Source of the DNA: Jacaranda mimosifolia
Lineage: Eukaryota > Streptophyta > Magnoliopsida > Lamiales > Bignoniaceae
Length of the DNA stretch: 64,000 nt
Direction of reading: 5' to 3'
Assembly: GCA_018894105.1 (NCBI GenBank)
Contig: CM032123.1
Span: 24,405,744 to 24,469,743 of the forward strand
Part shown: in pieces, positions 23,333-35,799 of the stretch
Layout of the letters: the number at the start of each line of letters is the position of its first letter
How positions within the stretch are numbered: position 1 is the stretch's first letter
The notes under the pieces: model-generated
The model's input: the letters and a program-made list of their open reading frames with translations, nothing else
What the model was told of the DNA's origin: nothing
The model's database searches: none
Translations under genes and position numbers: made by a program

Positions 23333-25543
23333 TATTGGAATAGTGCCCCGCAAGCCAATTAGATTGGCATATAAACTATTTCACTTGTGATACAATCTTG
23401 ATTGAATGGTATTCATTTTACATGGCCATCTTCATCTTATGCTTATATTACTTCATTGACATTTGGTTGAAGCCCTTAGATCACATAAGACTATGGGACT
23501 TGGTCAGTACACTCGGTGATGATCATGAAATAAATCTTACACGTTCGTGATCTTAAATATCCCAAGTCATAGAATCTTATAACATATGGCATCTAAGATT
23601 CGGATAGACTTACACTGATGATGCATAAATCCAAGGGTTGGATATTGCTCTGTTTCATGAGCAAGCCATATGAGATATGGGTGTATGTTAGTAGGTGCTT
23701 GTTAGATAATAAGTTCATTGGATGCCCGCCCAGAGAATCCACTAAATAGCCAGAGTTGCAAGTCGGTAGTGGCAAGTTCTTCTGTATATGCTAGTGCATA
23801 TTATTAATCATTTGACTTGAGGATCTATGGTAACCTTGTGTTTAGGTTCTCATGGTTTGACTCTTCCTTGACCACTTAGCGGATCTTTCAGGTTGAGGTT
23901 GGGTATGAGTTGCTTATCATGGAGATTTGTGAGATCTAAGATGGGATCCGATTCCTCGTCATTGTGAAGGGTGCATGCATCTCCTATGTATTTTTTAATG
24001 ATCGATTTTTAGAAATCCTTGCGCAACGTAGTATGACAATTTGGAAAAGGAGTTTTCCAAAGATGAGGTCTTAAAGGGGGATCAAACATTGGAACAAGGA
24101 CATAATATCGATGCTATTAGGGAGTTGACAAATATCTTGCCCTATGCCTCTTTTGGGAGATAGGAGACGGAAGAACCATATTTGCATGGTAAGCATAGAG
24201 CTAGAATGATTCTCAAAAAGCATTTATTTCGGCCAATTAGTTGGGCTCCTGGGCTTGAGGTTGGACATCAATCATGAAGATTGGATACTCTTTAATTAAT
24301 GAGATTAATTGAATTGAGTCATTAGTTTAAAGGAGTTTAGATTAATAAGAATATATGATATTCAATAAATCACAAGAGTTGTGAGCCCATGTCCAATGAA
24401 TGGTAGAACCTAATGGGTCACACACAAAAGCAATTGAAAATCCTACTTGATGAAGGGAATTTTCTAAGAATTAGAAATTCCTTCATGATCGATTTTGTGG
24501 AGGTAGACGGTTGATTAGTTTTCGGTCATTTTGGCTTGATCAATTGAATTGTTAAATTGATCTAAATAATTTAAGGAGTTAAATTAAGATTGGTTCCATA
24601 TGACTATTAATTGGTCAAGTTAACTTAAAGAGTTAAGGTAACAATAAATAGCTTAAAGAGTTAAGCTAATTGACTTAAGAGTAAAGTCAAAGGTTAATTA
24701 ATTAAATTAAAGAATTAATTTTGGAGAGAAAATTCAATGAAGAGTTCATTTGGAGTGTATTAGAATTTAATTTGGATGGCATTTCATGAGATGAAATGAA
24801 GATTCCACATGAAATTCAAATGCAAGTGAATTGTGATTTCACATGCAGCTTACTTGCTTAGGTGGCACCTCATGGGAGGTGGGTTGCCAACTAGCATCAC
24901 ACAATCCCTCCCTCTATATAAGCATATATAGTGGCCGGGCCACTTAGAGGTTAAGCATAGCAAATCTAGATGTAAAAGTTAGATTCTCCTTTTCCCTCCA
25001 ATTTCCCATGTGTTGCATCATGTGTTGAAGCTTCCCATTTTCTTCATTCCCTACCTCCAAAATCATCCTTCATCCTATCTAATCTCTTCTTTGTTCTCCT
25101 ACTAACATAGATGAGATTTGGTTGTCCATTGGTGTGTCGATCTTATCATTAGAGGCAAGACAATTGGATTGCTAGCCTTTTGGAGATCCTCTGTTTGGGC
25201 AGTAACTTGGAGGAGTTTCTGGAGAGGCTTCCGGTGTTCTGATTGAACTGAATTTTTTACTGTATCTTCATCACGGTGTTGGTGATTTTCAGTTCAAATT
25301 TCAGCCAATTCTGAGTTCTTTTGGTTGGGCAAACATTGTCCACAATCTGCTGCGCCAGTGGAGACTGTATTGAAGGAGTTCCTACATCTCTTCACAATTT
25401 CGGTAAGATTTTGCTTTTGAGATAATTTTTCAGACCTAGATCCACTTTAATAGAATGAATTAGATCCTTGGGGAGGTATGATCAAGTTAGATTTTAGTTT
25501 TTTAATGTTTTATAATTGGATCCTTGGCTCATACTTTCTTTAA
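23333..25543 (+). repeat. 5' LTR of copia A
   Basis: It starts TATTGGAATAGTGCC (the terminal TG has become TA) and ends near CTTTCTTTAA before the PBS. It is about 2.2 kb long. It matches 50135-50983 plus 61775-63173. A TATA box (24915) and downstream pyrimidine-rich leader text are retained. Confidence 0.88.
24915..24922 (+). promoter_or_regulatory. TATA box in copia A 5' LTR
   Basis: TATATAAG; the same box occurs in the 3' LTR at 62546-62553. It is the likely core promoter of this copia family. Confidence 0.55.
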
Positions 25544-25545
25544 AG

Positions 25546-25558
25546 TGGTATCAGAGCC
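25546..25558 (+). other. Copia A primer-binding site
   Basis: TGGTATCAGAGCC, complementary to the 3' end of initiator methionine tRNA, is the standard plant copia PBS, two to three bases after the LTR. Confidence 0.9.
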
Positions 25559-25672
25559 TAAATTCATGCTTTAATTTGGATTTTTGGATGATTGATTCAT
25601 GTGATGGATTGATCTGAATCTCCAAATATGTGATTCAAGTTATGGATTGGAGTGTTTGGATGATGATGCAGG

Positions 25673-27240
25673 TGAAGGCACATGTAGCACTAGGTCCAAT
25701 AATTAAAACTTTAAAAACTGAAATTAACTAGGCTACACATCTAGCACAGATCTAAACATGTTGTTGATCTAGATTTGGAAAGAAGATTACCTCGATTTGC
25801 TCAAAAACCAAGGAGATGTTGAAGATGACTCCAACAGGCAGAAACTGTCTCACAGCAGCAGCTCAGTTTGGATGCAACTTTTTCCCAATCCAGGCAACTC
25901 CAAAAATTTCGAAAAACTTATGGTATCTTCTCAACTCCTTGATGAATCTACCGTAAAAATTTCAGCTAAAAAAGCCATAGGAAAGTGATGGAAAAAAATT
26001 GCCAAGCGGACTGCCCTAACAGTGGATTGGAGTGTTTTGACCTCAATTTCGCCAACCTCAAAATGGGTCTACCAAGAGTGATTTTTTAACTCTTAGAAAA
26101 TTCTCCTTTATCAAGTAGGAAATGGATTTGGATTTTTTGTGACCCATTAGGTTCTACCATTCATTGGACATGGGCTCACAACTCCTTGTGACTTTTGAAT
26201 ATCATATATTCATTTTAGTTTAAACTCTTTTAAACTAATCAACTCAATTCAATTAATTTCCATTAATTGAAGAGTACTCAATCTCCATTAATTGAAGAGT
26301 ACCCAATCTCCATAGTCGATGTCCAACCTCAAGTCTATGGAGCCCAACTAATTGGCCGAAATGAATGTTTTTGGAGAACCATTATAGCTCTACGTGTACC
26401 ATGCAAATACGGTCCTTTCATCTCCTATCTCCCAAAAGAGACCTGGGGCAAGATATTTGCCGGCTCTCTAATAGCCTCGATACTATGTTTTTATTCTCAA
26501 TGTTCGATTCCTCTTTATGACCTCATCTTTGGAAAACTCCTTTTCTAAATTATCATACTACCTTACGCAAGGATTTCTTGGAACCAATCATTATAGAATA
26601 CATAGGAGATGTACTTGCCGTTCACAACGACGAGGAGTCAGATTCCATCTTGGATCTCATAAACCTTTATGTCTAAGTAGCTCATGCCCAATTACCACCC
26701 GAACAACCCACTATGTGACACGGAGGAGTCAAAGCATGAGGGCCTAAGCACAAGGTTACCATGGATTCTCAAGTAAAACGACTAAGAATATGCATTAGTG
26801 TAAGCTGGAGAACTTGCCACTTCGGCTATCTAGTGGATTTTTTGAGTGGGCTTTCAATGCCTTGTTTTCGAACAAGCACCCACTAATATGAAACCATATC
26901 TCATATGAGATTGGTCATGGAACGGAGCAATATCCAACCCTTGGATTTATGCATCATTAGTGCAAGTCTATCCGGATCTTAGATGCCCTATCTCGTAAGA
27001 TCCTATGACTTAGAAGATTTAAGATCGTGACTGTATGAGACTTATTCCATGATCACCACCCAGTGCGTGACCAAGTCCCGTAGCCTTGTGTAATCTAAGG
27101 GCTTTAACCAAATGCTAGTAAAGTAATAATGAGCATAAGATGAAGATGACCATATAAAGATTATCATTCAATCAAGATTATCTTATAAGGCAATAGTTTA
27201 TAAGGCCAATCTAATTGGCTTGCAGGGCACTATTCCAACA
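25673..27240 (-). repeat. 3' LTR of copia B, with internal deletion
   Basis: On the minus strand it starts TGTTGGAATAGTGCC (27240) and ends GTGCCTTCA (25673). At 1568 bp it is about 640 bp shorter than its partner at 33092-35297. The missing part corresponds to about 33457-34126. The junction lies at 26023-26040 and contains extra bases. Confidence 0.87.
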
Positions 27241-27254
27241 ATCTCCCACTTGCC
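27241..27254 (-). other. Polypurine tract of copia B
   Basis: Minus-strand GGCAAGTGGGAGAT directly precedes the 3' LTR start TGTTGG. The same motif stands before the 3' LTRs of A (50121-50134) and C. Confidence 0.85.
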
Positions 27255-28900
27255 ATAAAGCCAATTCCCCATAGCCTTAAGACCCATCTTCTCAAGATTT
27301 CCTTCAAAGGCCTTTTGCGATAGGGGTTTAGTTAGTGGATCTGCTATATTATCTTCTGAGGCAACTTTCTCCACTCGGATGCTGCCTCTATCAATGATCT
27401 CCCAGATCAAATGATATCACCTCAATATGTACTTGGATTGCTGATGAGATCTTGGCTTTTAGCTTGCGCTACTGCCTCGTTGTTGTGCCAGAAGAGAACT
27501 GATGGCTTAGTAATGCTAGGCACTACATTCAATTCTTGAATGAAGTTTTTCATCCAAACACCTTCCTTCACAACTTCCGAAGCTGCAATATATTCTGCCT
27601 CTGTGGTAGAGTCGATCGTGGTGTCTCTTTTGGAACTCTTCCAACCTCGCCGCCACTGAGGTAAAATATGAATCTAGAAGTGGATTTTAGGTCATCTACA
27701 TAGGATTGGAAACTAGAATCCTAAAACCCCTCGAGTTTCAATTCTCCATTGCTGTATACCAAAAATAAGTCCTTAGTCTTTCTCAAATACTTAAGGATTG
27801 CTTTTACGGCTAGCCAGTGGCTTTCACCGGGATTGGATTAGAAACGACTCGTAACACTTAGAGCGTGTGTCACATATGGACTCGTACATTAAACTACATG
27901 CATTATGCTCCCAATAGCAGATGCATAAGATATGTGGGACATTCTTTGTCTCTCGTCGTCAGTCTTAGGGGCCATAGACTTGAAGAGGCGAATGCCATGT
28001 CCTATGGGAAGGAATCCTCTCTTAGATTCTTCCATACTAAACCTCTTTAGTATCTTGTCAATGTACGGGGTTTGGGAAAGTCCCAGCATCCTCTTTGATC
28101 TATCTCTATAGATACGTATTCCCAATATGTAAGATGCTTCTCCCAAATCCTTCGTGGAGAATTGAGTAGACAACCATGCTTTAGTACACTTTAACATACC
28201 AACCTCATTCCCAATGAGAAGGATGTCATCGATATAAAGCACAGTAAAATGTACACTACTCCCACTAGCCATCAGGTACACCAAGGTTCATACATATTTT
28301 TGGCAAAGCCAAACGATTTGACTGTCTTATCAAAATGTATGTTCCAAATTCGGGACGCCTGTTTAAGTCCATAATAGATATCTGGAGTTTGCAAACCTTT
28401 TGCTCATTCCCATTGGATGTAAAACCTTGTGGTTGCTCCATATAATTTCTTTTTCGATGTCTCCATTAAGGAAAACGGTTTATTACATCCATTTGTCATA
28501 TCTCATAGTCAAAATATATAGCTATGGCAGGTAAAATTCGAATGGACTTAGGCATTGAGATCAGTGAAAAGGTATCATCAAAATCGATACTGGGTCTTTG
28601 AGTGTAACCTTTCATCACTATTCGTGCCTTAAAGGTCGTTACCTCTCCATCGACTCCCAGCTTTCGTTTATAGATCTACTTGCAACCAACGAGAACTATT
28701 CCCTTCAGTGGATTTACCAAAGTTCATACTTTATTGGAGTATATGGAGTCCATTTTGGATCTCATGGCGTCAAGCTAATATCCCGAATCCATGTACAACA
28801 TAGCTTCCTCATATGTCTTCTGATCACTATTCAATTGGCCTGTCTCATGAAGAAATCCGAACCTTTTAGCTTGCTTCTTGATCTGGTCCGACCTTCTCAA
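27255..28900 (-). pseudogene. Copia B reverse transcriptase and RNase H
   Basis: The frame at 28284-27889 has the palm motif LYIDDILLIGN (YIDD codons at 28225-28236), then KDLGEASYILGIRIYRDRSK, the usual copia thumb block. The C-terminal end (27410-27255) reads EDNIADPLTKPLSQKAF, the tail of copia RNase H. The stretches between and upstream hold RT fingers and RNase H text in other frames with stops. The catalytic box is intact but the gene is not. Confidence 0.87.
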
Positions 28901-30292
28901 AGGTTATGTGTGAGGCTCTTGTTGCTTGTTTGTTTCCATTGCCTATAGGATTTGATGATCATCTTGAACTTCATAAAGTTTAACAACAATGCCATTTCTA
29001 TCCAATAGAAAATCCTTTTCCAAAAAGGTAGCATTCCTCGAAACAAACTCTTTTTGTTCTGCATGATCATAAAAGTACCAACCCAAAGACTCTCTTGAGT
29101 ATCCCACAAACTTGCACAAGGTGGATCTACTATCCAACTTGTATCCTACTGTTCGTCTCACATAGGTGGGAGACCTATAAACCCTAAGGTAAGGGTAAGA
29201 GGGTGCTTTGCCATACCACATCTTTGGCACCAACTTTGAAGGTATTATATCCAGTAGCTTCACTGCTGTTTCTAAGGTGTATCCCCAAAACGATATGGGC
29301 ACATCGAAAAAGCTCATCATGGAATGTACCATGTCTAATAAGGTACGGTTTCTCCTTTCGGCTACTCCATTATGTTGGGGTGTGGTAAGTGGAGTCCATT
29401 GAGAGAGAATCTCATTCTTCTTCAGATAATCTAAGAATTCAGTACTTAACTATTCTTCCCCTCGATCTGATTGAAAAACTTTAATACTAAGTGCTTATTG
29501 CTTTTCTACTTCACTCCTATACTCTTTGAACTTTTCAAAGGCCTCGGACTTGTACTTCATAAGATACACATGTCTAAACCGACTTAAATCATCAGCAAAG
29601 GTGATGAAGTAATAATAGCCTCATCTCGCATTAACTCTCAGTAGGCCATAAACATCCGTATGGATCAAATCCAAAGGTCTTGTGGTACACTCCGTTCGTC
29701 CCACAAAAGAAGCCTTGGTCATTTTTCCTTTCAAACAAGATTCATAAGTAGAAAGGTTGTCAATACCACTAACATTTAGTGCTTTGAGAGATTCTAACTT
29801 GTTCATCCTATTTTTTGAAATATGCCCAAGTCCTGCATACCAAAGAATGTCATCTTCTTGGTAATCTAATTTTCTTTTACTTGATTGAATATGCATTAGT
29901 GAAGGTTGAGAATCAAGTATGTACAATCCGTTATATATTGTACCTTGAGCAATCAAAGAACCATTGTTTAATTCCTTCAATGTCCCATTTGATATAGAAA
30001 AATTATATCCTTCATTATCAAGAATGAGAATTGATATAATATTCTTTATAAGATCAGGTACATAGTAAACCGGATCACGTACAATGCAAGCATTCTCCAA
30101 GTCTAACTTGATTACACCTTGGAACATGGCGGCAACTCTTTCTCCATTTTCGAGGTGGAGGATCATATCCCCTTCATGAAGACTCTTTCTTATTTCCATC
30201 CCCTGTAACGAATTACAAAAGAGAGAACCACATGCAGTATCAAATACCCATGAGGAAGAATTGGTCGTCAAATGCACTTCAATAAAGTACAT
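28901..30292 (-). pseudogene. Copia B protease and integrase
   Basis: The protease active site reads WVFDTACGS (DTG changed to DTA) near 30240. The pre-integrase zinc region follows (LWYAGLGHISKNRMNKL, YESCLKGKMTK). The integrase core has the first Asp (DLIHTDVYG), the second (QSDRGEE) and the Glu (NGVAERRNR), so the DDE triad is still visible. Three in-frame stops (after VNAR, after EVEKQ and after RGEE) break the core. The C-terminal end is at 29332-28943. Confidence 0.87.
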
Positions 30293-30309
30293 ACTCTTTT
30301 CAAGGGTTG

Positions 30310-31114
30310 CAAAGTAAGCTTAGGAATTCTTTTTCCAATGTCTCTTTTCACTGCAGTGGAAACAACTTGCGTCAATTTTAGCCTTTTTCTTAACCCTCCT
30401 AGAACTCTTCACGGGTTGCTTCCTTTTAGAGGAAGAACTCTTCTTCCCCTTACCTCCCTTTCTTGGACTTCTAGAGCTTTTCGACTTAGAAGAGGAAGCA
30501 AGCATAAGAGGTTTTTCCTTTTTCATAGTTACCTCGGTGGTCATAAGTATGTTCACCGATTCATTAATCGTAACCTCTTGCTTGGACATATTAAAGTTCA
30601 TAACGAATTGGTCAAATGATGGGGGTAATGACTAAAGGATCAAATCTACGTAAAGGTCATTGTTTATGATCACATCAAGTTGCCCAAGCTTTTTGATGAG
30701 TCTAATCATCTTGAGCCCGTGATCATGGACATTTGAACTCTCAACCACCTTGATCTAAAGAGCTCTCTCGAAAAAGCGAACATTTTCATGTCTTGCTTGC
30801 ACACTATACAACTCTTGTAGGTGTTGGTAGATCTCTCTTGCATGCTTCATATGCTCATGAATCTTTTGGAGCTCATTAGTTATGGAAGCCATCATGAGGC
30901 ATCTCACTTGTAGATCATCATCTACAAATTTAGTGAACAATTCATGGGCCTCATTGGTGCCGTCGTCACCCAATGTGTCTGGCGGACTTTGATCTAGGAC
31001 ATAGTTCCTCTTTTCAGAGTTTAAAATAATTTTAAGGTTTCTCAACCAACCGCGGAAGTTTGGCCCGATGAGCTTATTAGTTTCCAAAATGATTGCGAGT
31101 GGATTTTTAGTCAT
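30310..31114 (-). pseudogene. Copia B gag
   Basis: The start MTKNPLAIILETNKLIGPNF at 31114 is the usual copia Gag opening, followed by GWLRNLKIILNSEKRNYVL. A frame change occurs near 30750. The second part (30601-30320) is a basic Ser/Lys-rich nucleocapsid with the zinc knuckle CFHCSEKRHWKKNS, whose last Cys is replaced by Ser. Confidence 0.85.
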
Positions 31115-31310
31115 TTTCTTTTTGAAGATTTTTAAAATCTACAAGAGGCGAAAAAAGAGTATAAGAATATGATTGAAATTTGATATTGAAAACATGTTCA
31201 TGGTCTTTCAAGCATGTTTTTCTCCCACTCTTTTATCAAATCCTTCACCCCCTAGAAGAATTCGGGAAATCCCATTTCCTAGTGAGAATCAAAATCCTAA
31301 GGACTTGTAA

Positions 31311-31595
31311 GTGGACCTACGATTCGTGAGACATCCACAAACAATCGAAAGGTAAGCAACTTTTGCTAATTGCATCTCATGCAACTCTTGATATATTTTA
31401 CCTCACTTTTCATGTAGACTCACGACTCGTACGACATCTACATTACTAGGTGTTAAGTCGAGCCTACTAATCAAACTTTGATTTGAGACGGCTCCACGAC
31501 ATCCCACGGCTCATGTGCCAATGCATGGGCTTTCTCAAATCAAAGGTGCATCATATGCACCATAAGTGTGACCCATGACTCGTGAGACATCACAC
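31311..31595 (-). repeat. Four-hairpin module in copia B leader
   Basis: Hairpins at 31566-31595 (stem GTGTGA/TCACAC), 31494-31528 (CCATGCAT/ATGTCGTGG), 31412-31443 (ATGTAGA/TCTACAT) and 31311-31338 (GTGGA/TCCAC). The loops are close to TGTCTCACGAGTCGTGGG, whose centre CACGAGTCGTG is itself nearly palindromic. Confidence 0.7.
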
Positions 31596-32469
31596 AAATA
31601 ATGGTAGCATCGTCATGCTACATACTATTAGTAAAAGACATGGATTAATTAAAACTCTTTTAATTTATATCCATTTTGACTTAATATTTGAAGCACTTAG
31701 ATATTCTAAGTGGAGGGTTTTTCTTGCTTGCAAAGAGTTCATCATTTTTATCTTCTTATTTAGATTTTCTGTATCGTAACGATGCATCTCATACATCAAT
31801 AGGATATGAAAATCATAAATAAGTAAATACGCCTAGCATGTTCATAGGGTGGGATGACCATGAGCCTAACCAAGTGGTGCACTTAGAGCCATAGGTGCAC
31901 TGCCTAGTTGATTTTAAATGGATTGATTAAATCTAGCTATTACATGAATGTATCCCATACATTCAATGGTCTTCTTGGTCTCTATGCCTCCAATGGTCTT
32001 CTTTGCTCCATGTAACATTTACATGAGAAAGAAATCCTCACTCCTAGTGATTCTACTCTCATAACCTTTACAAGATAGAAAGTAAAAGGCATGCAAGCCC
32101 CAATTTAATATAACCCTTTCCAACAACTTAAAAGAAATAAAATCAATATTAAAGGCTTATGATCATGCCCATTCATTCATCCTCCATTCAACAATTAAAT
32201 GAACAATAAGTAAATCTAGAATTGACATTCAATTCCAACAATTAAATGTTTATCTCATAATCAAATAATTGGGCTAAGCAAGAGCTAGCATAACATTTAT
32301 GCATCAACTTGAAGATTAACTTTAACAAGTTTAAAAAGCAACAAAAAATATCTAATATAATTTTGAGAACTTGCACAATACTTGTGCAACTATTATGTGT
32401 GATACAAAACACTTTGATTACCAAAGGAGCAAACATTCACACTCAAAACAAGCCTAGACATAAACTACC

Positions 32470-32562
32470 CATTGCTGGCCGAGCCTGGGCGCACCTTTGG
32501 GCGGCTAGCGTGCATGGCGCGTTCGCTGCCTAGCCAACGCTCGGCTAGGGTTGGCAGCAGAC
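32470..32562 (-). repeat. GC-rich inverted-repeat pocket in copia B leader
   Basis: A GC-rich island in AT-rich leader. GCCGAGC (32478-32484) and GCTCGGC (32539-32545) can pair. The flanks match the A and C leaders but the pocket sequence does not. Confidence 0.6.
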
Positions 32563-33078
32563 CTATTTTTCGCTCTTGAGCGAGTCAAGTGCAATTTTAC
32601 TCAACTTTTGTGCACCAAAAAATTTAGTATACCTCATAAACATGTAAACAAACAATATAGATGAAATTTAGATCTAAAATTGCTTTTAAAAATGAAATTT
32701 CAAGTGCTCAATCATGCTTCCAAAAATAAGTTTAAGTAAGAATCATATTCTTCAAAAATCTCCAACAAAACTCCAATCAAATTGGATTCAAAAATGACCA
32801 AAACTCTTTTAGACCATTAACAACATGCTATATCATCATATAGCATCAACTAATGCTAAATCAATATTAAATTTTAACAACTATGAATTAAAACATACTA
32901 ATCATATGAATTAACACTTAAAACACATATTAGCATGCTTTCAATTCATCAATCAAGGAGCCACACAGAATATCATCCAAACATTCTAATCTATCATATG
33001 AATCGAGAATTTGGTGATTTTGATCAATTCATCGCATGAATCAATGAATTAAAAATTCAAATCAAAGCATGAATTAGG

Positions 33079-33091
33079 CTCCGATACCACT
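33079..33091 (-). other. Copia B primer-binding site
   Basis: Minus-strand TGGTATCGGAGCC directly follows the 5' LTR; one base differs from the TGGTATCAGAGCC of copia A. Confidence 0.85.
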
Positions 33092-35297
33092 TGAAGGCAC
33101 ATGTAGCACTAGGATCCAATAATTAAAACTTTAAAAACTGAAATTAACTAGGCTACACATGCTAAAAAGGATCTAAACATGCTTTTGATCCAAATTTGGA
33201 AACAAGATTACCTTGATTCGCTCAAAAACCAAGGAGATGTTGAAGATGACTCCAACAGGCAAAAATTGTCTCATTTGGATACAATAGGCAGCTTGGTTTG
33301 GATGCAACATTTTCCCGATCCAGACTCCTCAAAAAATTTTGAAAAACTTACAGTATCTTCTTAGCTCCTTGATGAATTGACTGTAAAAAATTCAGCTCAA
33401 AAATCCATAGGGAAGTGCCAAAAAAAATTACCACGCGGACTACTTTGACAGTGGATCTCCAAAAGCAAGCAATCCGATTATCTTGCCTCTAATTGTTGTG
33501 ATCCACACACCAATGCTAGATCCTAATATCCTTAATCTCAGCTGAAAAATAGAAAGGAGATTTACAGAGATGAAGGCTTGATTTGAGGTAGGAGAAGGAG
33601 AGAAGAAGTAAAGCTTCAACAGATGAGGCAACACTTGAGAATTGGAGGGAAAATGTGAAAGAATCTAATTCTACACAATGTGTGTCATGTGGCTGCCCCT
33701 CACTCCATCTATATCTATAGATAGAGTGAGAATGGTGTGATGCCACCTTGGCATCACACCTTCCTTAAGGTGACTGCCAACTTGGCCTTGCAAGTTAGCA
33801 AGTTGCAATTCATATTCAAATTTGAATTTAGTGTGCATTTCAATTTCATTTGGAATATAATTTCAAATAATTAAAATGCCACACCAAATGAACCTTTCAT
33901 TTTGAATTTTCCATCCAAAATTGATTTTTTTGTCATTAATTAAATTAAACACTTTAATTTAATTAATTAACCTTTGACTTAACTCTTAAGTCAATTAACC
34001 TAACTCTTTAAGCTAACTAGACCAATTGATGGTCATGTGGCACTGAATAATTAACCCCTTAATTATTGGTCTAATTTAACTCTTTGAATTAGTTAATCAA
34101 TTTAACAATTAAATTAACCAAGCCTAAATTGACCTCAATTTCACCAACCTAAAAATTGGTCTACTAGGACTGATTTTCTAACTCTTAGAAAATTCTCCTT
34201 CATCAAGTAGGAAATGCATTAGCTTTTGTGTGTGACCTATTAGGTTTTACCATTCATTGGACATGGGCTCACAACTCCTTGTGCCTTTCGAATATCATAT
34301 ATTCATTTTAGTTTAAACTTCTTTAAACTAATCGACTTAATTCAATTAATCTCCATAGTAATGTCCAACCTCAATCCCATGAAGTCTAACTAAGTGGCCG
34401 AAATGAATGCTTTTGGAGAACTATTCTAGCTCTACGCGTACCATGCAAATATGGTCATTTCGTCTCCTATCTCCTGAAAGAGGCCTAGGATAAGATATTT
34501 GCCAGCTGTCTAATAGCCTTGATATTATATTTCTATATTCAATGTTCGATTCCTTTTGATGACCTCATCTTTGCAAAACTCCTTTTCCAAATTTTCATAC
34601 TACCTTGCACAAGAATTTCTTAAAATAGATCATTATAGAATACATAGGAGATGCACTCGCCCTTCATAACGATGAGGAGTTGGATTCCATCTTGAATCTC
34701 ACAAACCTCCATGTCGAAGTAGCTCATGCCTAATCACCACCCGAACGGCTCCCTAGGTGACCAAGGAGGAGTCAAAGCATGAAGACCTAAACATAAAGTT
34801 ACCATGGATCCTCAGGTAAAAGGACCAATAATATGCACTAGCGTAAGCTGGAGAACTTGCAACTACTGACTTGCCACTTCGGCTATCTAGTGGATTCTCC
34901 AGGTGGGCCTTCAATATCTTGTTCTCTAACAAGAACCCACTAATATGCATCCATATCTCACATGGGATTGTTCATGGAACAGAGCAATATCGAACCCTTG
35001 GATTTATGCATCGTTAATGCAAGTCTATCCAGATCTTAGATGCCCTGTCTCATAAGATCATATGACTTGGAAGATTTAAGATTACGACTATGTAATACTG
35101 ATTCCATGATCACCACCCACTGGGTGACCAAGTTCCATAGTCTTGTGTGATCTAAGGGCTTCAACCAAGTGCTACTGAAGTAATAATGAGCATAAGATGA
35201 AGATGGCCATATAAAGAATATCATTCAATCAAGATTCTCTTACAAGGAAATAGTTTACAAGGCCAATCTAATTGGCTTGCGGGAGATTATTCCAATA
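33092..35297 (-). repeat. 5' LTR of copia B
   Basis: 2206 bp. On the minus strand it starts TATTGGAATAATC (TG changed to TA) at 35297 and ends GTGCCTTCA at 33092. It matches 25673-27240 apart from the deletion there. A TATA-like CTATCTATAGATATAG lies near 33705-33725. Confidence 0.87.
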
Positions 35298-35702
35298 GCA
35301 TGTGGCTCTTTTCTTGATGAATTTAAATTATGCTAATATGTGTTTTAAGTGTTAATTCATATGTTTAGCATGTTTTACATCATTAAAGCTAATGTTGAAT
35401 TTTGATTTAGCATTAGTTGATGTCATATGTTGATATAGCATTTTATATTTGGCCTTAAAGAGCTTTGGTCATTTTTGGATCCAATTTGATTGGAGTTTAC
35501 TTTAGTTTTTTGAAGAATGTGACTCTCATTTGAACTTGAAGCTCGAAGCATGTTTGAGCACTTCAAATCCATTTTTGAAAGGTGTTTTAAATTTAGAATT
35601 TCATCTATAATATGTGATTTAGTGTTTAGGATGTGTCCTAAAATTTTTGGTGCACAAAAGTTGAGCCAAAATTGGCTTGACTCAGTCCAAACCCCAAAAC
35701 AG

Positions 35703-35799
35703 GGGTGCTGCCAGCAACTCGGCCAGGCATTGCCAGCAGTGGGCCCTCCATGGGTGTGCCAACCGCACGGCCGGCCGGCTAGGATGGGGCAGCAGCACC
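35703..35799 (+). repeat. GC-rich inverted-repeat pocket in copia A leader
   Basis: TGCTGCC (35706-35712) pairs with GGCAGCA (35788-35794) around a GC-rich centre (GGCCGGCCGGC). It sits at the same point of the leader as the pockets in B and C. Confidence 0.6.

Larger units (their letters stand above)
31115..33078 (-). other. Untranslated leader of copia B
   Basis: About 2 kb between PBS and gag, with no convincing coding region. It aligns by eye with the leaders of A (35303-37183) and C (39725-41866). It carries the four-hairpin module (31311-31595) and a GC-rich inverted repeat (32470-32560). Confidence 0.75.
25673..35297 (-). mobile_element. Ty1/copia element B, antisense inside A's leader
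   Basis: It lies in reverse orientation between GCAGG (25668-25672) and GCATG (35298-35302), a five-base target duplication with one mismatch. From right to left: 5' LTR 33092-35297, PBS, leader, gag, protease, integrase, RT, RNase H, PPT, 3' LTR 25673-27240. It is the same family as A and C. Pol frames carry stops and frameshifts. Confidence 0.9.

Noticed and set aside
30272..30619. Plus-strand frames opposite copia B gag and protease (also 28598-28948)
   Set aside because: They are complements of recognisable gag-pol text on the minus strand.
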